Below, one piece after another: positions 55,712-64,000 of a stretch of DNA of 64,000 nt. The notes below the pieces were generated by a model. The model was given only the letters and a program-made list of their open reading frames with translations, had not been told where the DNA came from and ran no database searches. Origin of the DNA: Favolaschia claudopus (Eukaryota; Basidiomycota; Agaricomycetes; Agaricales; Mycenaceae); assembly GCA_037176885.1 (NCBI GenBank), contig JAWWNJ010000095.1:372001-436000 (forward strand), in the 5' to 3' direction. Made by a program: the position numbers and the translations under genes. Within the stretch, counting starts at the first letter, position 1, and each line of letters starts with the position of its first letter.

Positions 55712-56210
55712 AGAACAGCACAAGCAATAGTATGAAAGCACCGTGTCAAATACGAGCGAGTGGGGCAAGATTTTTGCTATTGTTGGTATTAGTCCCCTTC
55801 CGCGAATGTAATCGCAAAGCCGTCTCACTATATTGAGTCAGAGGCGCTAATGGGATCCTGCGAACGCGTCTTGAGCGCGTAACTCGCAAGTGGACGCGTT
55901 TTTACGCGTTGTAAGCAGAGAAATAATTTTTCGTTGCATATTTGATATCGGCCGAATTGGACCAATTGAAGTTGGACTTCCTTTCATCAAACGGGAAGAG
56001 TCGGAAGTTCGAAAGTCGAGAAATTTCACCGGAACTCGAAAATTTACAAACAATTAGAGATAATTCAGTACGCACACCTTCGTTTGCGGCGATTGGATAG
56101 TTAAATCGACATTTATCTTCGACAAACAATTACTGAAAAGACAACAAGTATCAGACTCATCGAAAGCGTCTTCAAAGAATACAGCTCACCATCCATCATA
56201 GAAAAGAAGC
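55712..56210. repeat. ACGCGT-rich repeat and shared flanks
   Basis: 55715-55860 mirrors 31680-31880, 55858-55935 mirrors the ACGCGT block at 30286-30345, and 55990-56210 mirrors 28606-28840. The three left-arm blocks, which are 1.5-3 kb apart there, are adjacent here. No gene. Confidence 0.6.
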
Positions 56211-57822
56211 TCATTTCTCAACCCCCTCCCAAGGCGTCATTTCGACAACAGGTTGTACCCGACGCTTGACCGATACCTCGAGCCCACGGGTAAGAAAAGG
56301 ATCGAGGGCAGGCTCAACTGGGGCCGGGGCGTCGAGGCAGTCCTCTCTCCACAGCTCGAGATGGATCCTACGCAAATTGCTCCCGGCATCTATATGCTTC
56401 CAAAGAAACTCCAACCACGACACGTCCCATATACAGGAGATTCCCAGCTCCAGTTCCTTCAAATCTAAGCCAGGGACTATGCCGGGAGCGAGCATGCGGA
56501 ATATATTGAAGGCACCAGGGACGTGGGGCTCGGAATCTTCGGTGCAGAGACCAAGTGAGAGTTTTTCGAGACGGGGGAAGAAGTCGGCTAGGATCGTATG
56601 GAGGGACTGGGCGATATAGGCGTCTGGAAGATGCAAGCGCAGGTCGGATATGAGGGGTGAGTTCAACGCCAGCAGTTCAAGTGCCCCGACTGAGGCCACA
56701 AAGGAATGGTCGGAAACGTCAAGGTTGATTAAATGAAATTTTGTCAGCCGAGGCAGCTCGAGATAGCTAACGAACCCATCTAGCGCTTCGCAACATAGCG
56801 AGCGATTGAATAACGTCAACGATTCGAGCGCCGGATGCATCAAATCTTCCGTGAACGGGTCGGCGCTGGCCTCGATGGGAACTGTCAACGATTGCAGTTG
56901 CGTGCAGCGTTGCAGCAGTAGGTAGACGGTTCCGAACGACAGAGATTTAGAGACCACATCGGGATCGGAGGTTGGCGGCAGTAGGCTGAATGTGAGGTGC
57001 GTGAGATGGTCCCCATTTTGAGTGATACTCCGAATTTTGTAACCGGGATACGATGAACACGGCGGGATCGAGGGAGGTGATGTGGACCTTGGCGCGATGG
57101 AAGAGGTTGGAGCTGAGGATGCGGTCGCGTTCTCCGGGTATGGGAAGCCCAAATTGGCATTTGAGGTGGACATCTGTGAGCAATGGTGTGTTGAGCTTTT
57201 CTCCCAGTTGGGAGAACGACGTTATGGGGATGTCGCCAAACTCCACGCTACGCCAACGCGACGAGAATGGAGACAAACAGTCCAGCACTCCCTCGTATTC
57301 GGAGAAAAAGGCGTGCGGATCGCTACATGCGATTGAAAGTGAAAGAGGACGTGGTGCTGCCCGCGTTAGCCAGTCGGCGATGGCAGCATGCGCAATCTTG
57401 GCTTCGTTGAATAGGGTAAATACCACGGAGATATGCAGGGAATCCCAGAGCTCCGGCGTGGAGAAGGCGACTGATCGCCAACGGCTGCATATCCGGCCAA
57501 AAAGCAGCGGCGCCTCTGCGACATCCATGACGGCGTTGTGAGTCCTCGGGAGACACCAGACGAAGATTTGTTGGAGGATTTCGGGAGGAAGACGACGCGG
57601 GTAGGATGTGAGAGCTTTGTGTGCGTCTATATAGGTTTTTATGCGATTTCGCTTCACAGTGAGCTTCTCAATGAACGCTTCCACGCGCGCGAGCTCAGTT
57701 TCATGTGGAGCGAGATGACCATGAATCTGCGCTATTGCAGCGTCGGTGGGGATGTAGTTGGTGTCAAGAATTCCATGGAACGGGGATTCCGAGACACTGG
57801 GCTCGCGATAGGTCGAGCTCAT
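56211..57822 (-). pseudogene. F-box gene with a mid-gene frameshift
   Basis: Starts MSSTYREPSVSESPF at 57822; an upstream in-frame extension overlaps the divergent gene and is ignored. DTNYIPTD, PRRLPPEILQQIF, CLPRTHNAVM and LLFGRICSRWRSVA are intact. At 57011-57014 a C4 run (G4 on the coding strand) appears to carry one extra base: the frame ends at 56947, while the rest of the protein, ending VEMTPWEGVE, continues in another frame to 56211. The first half alone would be an F-box protein of about 290 residues. It is divergent to the gene at 57962. Confidence 0.8.
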
Positions 57823-57961
57823 CGTCGTTGACGTCAATGAAGAGACAATCCTTGGCTGAGGCGTATCACCGATAATTCCGATACAGTCGGGTTTAGTCGG
57901 GCGGTGGCAACTCCTTCTTTCTTCTTCACTCGACACCACATCCGTAGCGCTACCAATATCC
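57823..57961. promoter_or_regulatory. Bidirectional promoter of the third head-to-head F-box pair
   Basis: 139 bp between divergent start codons. Part of it (CGGGTTTAGTCGGGCGGTG) recurs upstream of the gene at 39539, inverted, so promoter and gene were copied together. Confidence 0.5.
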
Positions 57962-59600
57962 ATGGGCTCTAATGTTTTCGAAGACATTTCCCTTGAATCC
58001 CCTTTCCAAAGGTATCTCAGCACCAACTACATCCCCACCGACGCCGAAATTAAGCAAATTCGCGAAAATATCCTCCCCGACTGCGAAGTAGAGCTAGCGC
58101 GTCTCAACTCGCTGATTCAAGATCTTACGGCCCAACGCGATAGAGTCCAGGATTATTTAGCCTCGCATAAGGCTCTGATCTCTCAGGCTCGCCGCCTTCC
58201 GCAGGATATTCTCGGAGAAATCTTTCTTGCCTGCCTTCCGACAGGTGGCAACGCGATGATGAGCGCCAGGGAAGCTCCGCTGCTTCTAGGACACATTTGT
58301 AGCAGTTGGCGGGCAATCTCGTTTGCGCAGCGTAGACTCTGGGCAGCTTTACACATCGCTGTGGAGATTTTTCCAGAGTCCAGAGGGCAAGTCAGGCGTC
58401 GTCGAGTGGCTCGTGAGGTCGGACCCACTGCCCATCACCATCTCCGTAGACTCCCATAAGTCTACACCATATTCCGGTCCGATTAATACGCTCAATCTAT
58501 TCTCTTCGCGCTTGTCCACACAATATTCCGCTGTGATTAATACTCTCATTCCACTCTCCTCGCGCTTGACTGCGGTCCGACTCTCCAATATCCGAAGCAA
58601 CGAGTTTCTCGCTCTCGCCGAGTCGGCAACTGCCCCGCTCCTGACCGACGTACACATCGATTTCAGGAATGATATTCCGCGGGACGAAGGTGCTCGGATC
58701 CTTGCCTCAAATATCTTCCGCGGAAGGAACACACAACGCATTGCGATAATCAGCGCAACTCCACGATCCCTGATACCGAGCACTGACTTCCTATGGGATC
58801 ATATCACTGATCTATGCATAGAATGTGGACTGGGATACTCGGAACGGAATCTTGGGTTGGACTCGATGCATAGCCTAATGCAGGGGTGCACTCGCTTGGA
58901 GTTTCTCAGGATTCAGGTCCTTCCTGCTGTCAACGTGGCACAGAGTGTTGGAGCGCCGCTTCTGCTGTCGTCTCTTCGGGGACTCATAATCATAAAGCGT
59001 GGCCCCAACTTTAATACCCTTCTCGAATACTTGAACAACGACCTTCGTATGCCGCAGCTGACCAAGTTGCATCTTATCGACCTCTATCCTTGCGTTGGCG
59101 AAGCCATCACTTTCGATCGTTTGGCAGATCATTCACCCCACATCTCCGACTTTTGTTTCAACGTATTGAGCTTCGAAAGCCGCGCTCTTATCATACGAAA
59201 TCTCCAACCTTTCACTTCCATGGAGCAACTCAGCGTTGTCGTCTGGGACCCTGAATCCGCGCCTGAGGAGGACTCTTGCGACGAGGAGGATGTAATTGGA
59301 CTTTTCAAGACCCTCACAACTCCAAATGCTGACGGCAAGCTTCCTTTTCCATTACTGAGGGAGTTGTCTGTCGAAATGGAAGATATGGCAGAGGGAGAGT
59401 GGATGAGCTTTCTCCAATACCACGTGGATCACAGCACTAGGTTTCGACGTCTACATCTTCGTCTGTGGCGTGAATCGGATGCGGGTCCTGTAGACGAAAA
59501 TCGGAAAGGCAGGCTCGCTCCGTTTGTCGCGGCCGGCCTCGATGTGTCTATTGATTATGATATTTGCCCCGAGGAGGAAACTTCCTCAGAAGACGACTAG
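57962..59600 (+). pseudogene. F-box gene (LESPFQRY type) with frameshift and internal duplication
   Basis: MGSNVFEDISLESPFQRY, TNYIPTD, ARRLPQDILGEIF and HICSSWRAISFAQRRLW read in one frame. At about 58366-58372 a T run has one base more than in the paralogue at 37953, and the frame closes at 58459. The remaining roughly 410 residues follow in another frame to 59600. Just after the break, 54 bp (58471-58524) are tandemly duplicated (58525-58578), adding 18 codons (YSGPINTLNLFSSRLSTQ beside YSAVINTLIPLSSRLT). It ends in an acidic tail like its paralogue. Confidence 0.85.
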
Positions 59601-60061
59601 CAATCGACACTCGAGGCGAGCTTCAAAATCACCTCTCATCCGAAAATCTTTGCTCAGCTTTAAATAGGTTCAGATTCTTGGAGAACCAATTTCATGTCAT
59701 CTTTTGATTTACTTCGAGAAGCCTTGTATGTTGCTCAACTATGGCATTCAACTTGAATGCTTCACTGTGCCAGTGTTAGATTTGAGTGTTAGATTTATCC
59801 CGAATATTAGCTCGTATTCTTAATCAAATTGACAATCTCTACCTAGCACCGTTCTCGATTATAATCCGAGAATTCGAAGTAGAAAATTACAGCGCTGGGG
59901 CCCTACCTTTCCCTTTCCAGAACTCTTGTTATTCGATGCGTGATACAGCCGTTGAATTTGTCTCAAAGTTTTTGTTTCTTTTGATACGGTTCCAAGCTTA
60001 TATTCGTCTCTCGACGCTCTGAGGATCAGGAATTACAGAAAACGAGACTGGTCCTATGATA
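59601..60061. other. Spacer before cassette D
   Basis: The last 160 bases (GCGTGATACAGC.GTTG..) match 44810-44935 before cassette B. No gene. Confidence 0.45.
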
Positions 60062-63000
60062 ACTTCCTTTTTAGGCTGCGAGCGGTTGTTTGCACAGTGA
60101 TGTGGTTGCTGCCAAACAGACTATTTTGGTTCCCTCCAACCATCTCCAACCATCCACTTCTCTCAATGACTCTCATGCTCAACGCGACTCCCGGCAGGGT
60201 GCGATACGCCCTCACTGAAGCCACAAGCTAGGGTGCTCATGGTGTAGAAACTACGAATCTGCCGGTCGTCAGGCGTCGAATACTTAAGGCTCGGGGGTCG
60301 CCGACTCTCAACTTATCCGCGGCCGCCCGTTCATACGCACCGAACTATCTCGTTTCGATACGCTGCTGTGCTGGGAGGGATGGGCTGCTTTGCTCGCAGA
60401 CTGAGCCTGGACCAGCGGTGAACTGTTACGGGAGAACGCGTTCAAGGTGCGTCCCGTCACCGTCGTACCGTTTCTTTCTCATTCTGACCCTTTCTATCAA
60501 GGCTTACGCCGCTTTGCACTTCACCGCCGCTCTCCTTGAGTGGGCTGTCGTCGGATTACTCTTTATGAAGATTATGTCTCTGCATCAAGCTAACGCCACG
60601 GCCCACTTCGAGTCAGAGGAACAAGTATCCATGTACGCGCGTCTCAGCGCCTTTCCTTATAAAAAAAAACTCCCATTCTGACGTTTTGTAGATTCAGGTC
60701 TTGACTCTTGATTTCTCCACACATCGAAACTCTCCCTGAGCCATGATGCCAACTGTTCTGGTTTGCTCCAACGCAAATCAACGGTCTTGGCTTTGCAAGC
60801 CCGCCGCTCCAAAACTCCGCCTCAACCGTACCACTCACTGCAGCCTGCGTTCGGTATACTTTGAATGCTCCTCGTGTACCGCTGTATGTATCAATGATTT
60901 GAAGGTGATGTGCATTCATCTTTTCATGCGAAGGAGCACAAATCTTACTTTCGTTTTTCGTACCTCAGTGTTTTCGTCATCCTGCCTCGCGCCTCCTGCT
61001 GCGTCGTCGACGCCACTCGCGTGCCCTCGCCGTCGGGGTGTTCGTACGTTATGTTGGCTAGCAAAACGATGACGTGCGAAGTATGGTGGAATGCGCGCCG
61101 AACGGAATCGAGAATGGAGACGGTTGAGAAAACTCATCATGAGAGGACTTAAAAAGCTGGATATGGTTCGATGCCGTGGGACTCGGATGCGAGGATGCCA
61201 TTCATCGAGCCATCCCGCTGGTCACTCAGCTCATCTATACATGTGTGCCGGTCCTTGAGACGACGTACCCAGCTCGTACTTATGATATCCGAATGCCGGC
61301 CGCTTGACAGGCCCCCACCGCCTCCCCTCTTCTCAATCCCATCGCATCCGACACAGACAGGCTTCATCAAGCCGGAATCCGTTCCGAGTCGACCTCGGGA
61401 GATTCACCCGCCGTCATGCCTCGTGTTGCTGGGCCGTGCCTTCATGCGGCAGCGGGGAGGTCGTCAGTCGATGCCTGAAACAAGGACGACGCTCGACGGA
61501 CGCGGAACAGAGGGTGTTTATGTGGGGGATCCTCACTGGCGCTACACGCCAACCGACGCTTTCGATGTGCATATATGCTCCGAGTCTCGAGACTACGGTA
61601 CCCAATGCGTCCGTTGGGGATGTCAATATCGCTAGTGTTTTTCCGCGAGTCACGCGAGCGCGCTGGGCGTAATCCCGACGTCGAAACGACGGTGCATGGT
61701 GGGAGTGTAAAGGTCCGTCCCTGGCGGTCTCCAAGCATCTAGTTTCTTGTTCTCAATCCCGTACAGCTACCACACACGAACAACGGCAACACGCTCGCAT
61801 TTCAAGGCATCAGGGTCGAGAATTCCTTTTGAGGTCTCCGGCGCGAAGCGGAGCGGCCATCTCTTGCTGTTTTGCACGACGATCGAGAACGCCGGGCACA
61901 GAACCAGTTACTGCACACCATCCACCGCCCTCGTCCGTATTCGCATCCACTGGGAATATGTCCTTGCTATGGGCCAGATCCCGTGCCACAGTCCTCCTCC
62001 CCATGATGTCGAATGCGCAAATATATTCAAGCCCGCTAGCCGCCCTCTGCAAGATGTTCGGTCCCTTCATCACGACGCCTTCGAATCGGTAGACCGATGC
62101 GTACGCAGACTGTATGCTAGGTAGGTGGATGGCGTCCTTCATCCGAAAGGATACGAATCTCACGTTGCGCACAGGATAAAACGATACATTCCTGGGAATC
62201 GGTCATCTTGGCTCTCGAGTCACCCCTCGGCCAACCTAAACGTGATCAGGGTCCCACCCTACACCGCCGCCCCCGTCTTCCTTTTCGTGAGCGGGACGAC
62301 AATTGCCCACCCAGCTCAAGGGCAATCTCACGCTTGGCCTGGCGCAGTCGGCTTCTACCACCGTTCTGCGTCGACCCTTCGAAGATTGACGCAGAACGCC
62401 TCGACTTGTACATATGTCGACCATGCGTTGGCGGTGCCGCCGCGGTACACAGTGGACAGCGGCGAACTGCCGATGTGTTCGCACAATCAAGTACGAGAAG
62501 CACAAAGACGGTGCTTCTGTTCTCATGCGACACGATTCAGAGGAGGGTACACCTCTCCTTTCTTTCCTCCTGCAGCGTACGCCACGACCTGCTGGCGTAT
62601 CTTCAAGCGGCATACTTTTACAAGATGTCCGAAGACGTGACGCGGCAGCTTACAACGGTTGGTAAGCCTGCGGACGGCGGTGCGCAAGTAGATTCGTGAG
62701 CATAGCTTGGAGAGACAAAGTCAGGCGGCTTGTGTATGTAATGAAGGCGGCGGCGGCGGGATTGAGATGACGGACTCTGGGTGTCTGGAACGATATGGAG
62801 GCCATGGTGTCTCTCAGAGCGAACGGGTGGCAGGGCTACTCATAAACGTGTTGGACGAGGTTTCTGTCGGCGGCGATGACCCGTCTAATTGTTTACCGAC
62901 GTGTCCATCCTGCTTGACGTGTCCATTGATCTCTCTCTTTCCTACTCTTCTCTCTAGACCGAAACTCTACTGCAACAGCCTTATGAAGGTAGTCTACGAC

Positions 63001-63247
63001 GACTTTGATCTCAATCGCCTGCAGAAACTTGGTTTTTGTGCTTTCGTCCGACTCGTGTGAGCGAGAGGGAAATCAATTTACTCAATTTACTCAGTGCTGA
63101 CTAGAGGGGTTAAGAACCATTCGGCGCGGCTGGCCTAAGGGCACTTTGAAAATATCTCAGCTCAGTTCTTGACGGAATGCGGCGGATCCACGACGAGGAT
63201 TGCCAAAAATAGTGATCGATCTTTCTTCTTACCACGACAACACAATC
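60062..63247 (+). repeat. Cassette D non-coding repeat and near-identical block copy 2
   Basis: Starts CTTCCTTTTTAGGCTGCGAGC with a weakened hairpin (60084-60120). It follows the same landmarks as B and C up to about 62700, lacks recognisable SDR exons, and joins at about 62810-63187 the block that is almost identical to 53690-54043, including the LMKVVYDDFDLNRLQKLGF frame ending at 63060. No intact gene. Confidence 0.7.
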
Positions 63248-64000
63248 ATGGACCTCAGCGTAAACGCACAAATGTCGCCCGAATCACCCTTCAAAAGTCA
63301 TCTCAACACAAACTACATCCCTACAGACCCGGAGATCAGCCAGATCCGTGCTCATCTTCTTCCACACGAGGCAGAGCTTGCCAGTCTCGATGCGCTCATC
63401 CAGGACCTCTGCGTCCAGAGAGACCGAGTCAAAGACTACGTAGACTCGCACAAAGCGTTGATCTCCCACCCTCGCCGTCTTCCGCAGGACATCCTCGAAG
63501 AAATCTTCCTGGCGTGCCTTCCGACTGCTCATAACGCTGTCATGAGCGTTACCGAGCCTCCACTCCTTTTGGGACGCATTTGTGGTCGTTGGCGGTCGAT
63601 CACGTTTGCTCTTCCGAGGCTTTGGGCCTCCTTGCACATTCATGTGGATTACGTGCGGTGGGATGAGGAGCGGGTGGCTGCGATCGATGAGTGGCTGAAG
63701 AGAGCATCCCCGTTCCCCCTCTCGATCTATGTTCACGGCAGAGACGGTCCTGGCTTCAACGATGATCCAGCCGTTGTCGATATTCTGACTCGGCACTCCT
63801 CATACTGGTCTACTCTGCATCTTTACAAGCTCTCACCGGAGGCAGTTTCCTCATTAGCAAAGGAGAACGCCCCTGCGTTGTCGGATATAGAAATCCATTT
63901 CCGAGACGATTTTGAGGAAGACAAAGAAAGCCCCTTCCTCGCATCCAGGTTCTTATTGGGCAAGAACCAACCTTGTATTTCTGTGGTTACAGTGGATCCA
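63248..64000 (+). CDS. F-box protein, C-terminus beyond the window (cassette D)
   Basis: Open for 251 codons from MDLSVNAQMS to the window end. SPFKSHLNTNYIPTD, a charged helix, PRRLPQDILEEIF, CLPTAHNAVM and LLLGRICGRWRSITFALPRLW are seen; Gly replaces Ser in CSRW. The last 120 bases (from about 63890) are almost identical to 54745-54864 of the cassette C gene, while the part between is more divergent. Confidence 0.9.
   Translation, partial: MDLSVNAQMSPESPFKSHLNTNYIPTDPEISQIRAHLLPHEAELASLDALIQDLCVQRDRVKDYVDSHKALISHPRRLPQDILEEIFLACLPTAHNAVMSVTEPPLLLGRICGRWRSITFALPRLWASLHIHVDYVRWDEERVAAIDEWLKRASPFPLSIYVHGRDGPGFNDDPAVVDILTRHSSYWSTLHLYKLSPEAVSSLAKENAPALSDIEIHFRDDFEEDKESPFLASRFLLGKNQPCISVVTVDP

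Noticed and set aside
62707..63060. 117-codon frame in cassette D as a complete gene
   Set aside because: Only its last third is conserved in cassette C; the first part is interrupted there. I kept only the conserved end as a possible exon.
1..64000. tRNA and rRNA genes
   Set aside because: I scanned for T-loop GGTTCGA-type sequences with a matching acceptor stem. The GGTTCGAA hits belong to the GAACC palindromic repeats and do not fold as tRNAs.

Overview
The window is nuclear DNA of a filamentous basidiomycete, most likely an agaricomycete mushroom. Genes are monocistronic, introns are short (about 48-100 nt, GT..AG, with CTRAY-like branch sites), and the dominant content is a large paralogous family of about 530-residue F-box proteins of the kind strongly expanded in Agaricales. 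I saw no prokaryotic operon signals, CRISPR array, rRNA or convincing tRNA. The species cannot be named from the sequence alone.

Layout. (1) 1-3073: a head-to-head pair of F-box genes sharing a 100-bp promoter. (2) 3074-7285: no intact gene; mostly one copy of an old degenerate repeat whose partner is at 16.8-18.6 kb. (3) 7286-14405: two divergently transcribed paralogues that each join an N-terminal P-loop GTPase domain to a C-terminal MACPF (perforin-like) domain, separated by 2.5 kb holding a long-TIR MITE and repeats. This is the most unusual gene pair in the window. (4) 14406-23082: repeats, an F-box pseudogene carrying two separate 11-bp tandem duplications, and a hAT-like non-autonomous element rich in GAACCTGAAC palindromes. 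(5) 23083-25660: an intact 10-exon secreted S10 serine carboxypeptidase with a C-terminal anchor signal. (6) 26232-31900: F-box pseudogenes, a small alpha/beta hydrolase and a shorter F-box/LRR-like protein of a different subfamily. (7) 31901-64000: a nested set of inverted and tandem segmental duplications. A cassette made of about 3 kb of conserved non-coding repeat, then an SDR gene or its remnant, then an F-box gene, occurs four times (A on the minus strand; B, C and D on the plus strand). A 10-exon polytopic membrane protein (41870-43385) and a MITE with a visible target-site duplication lie at the hinge between the inverted arms.

How the pieces fit. There are 13 loci of the main F-box family. 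Five complete loci are open over essentially their whole length (one with a shifted C-terminal tail), two run open off the window ends, and six are broken by small indels or an internal deletion. This is birth-and-death evolution driven by segmental duplication. The F-box proteins probably act as substrate receptors of SCF ubiquitin ligases. The GTPase-MACPF pair resembles nucleotide-controlled pore-forming effectors in overall logic. A role in allorecognition or defence is an inference, not something the sequence proves.
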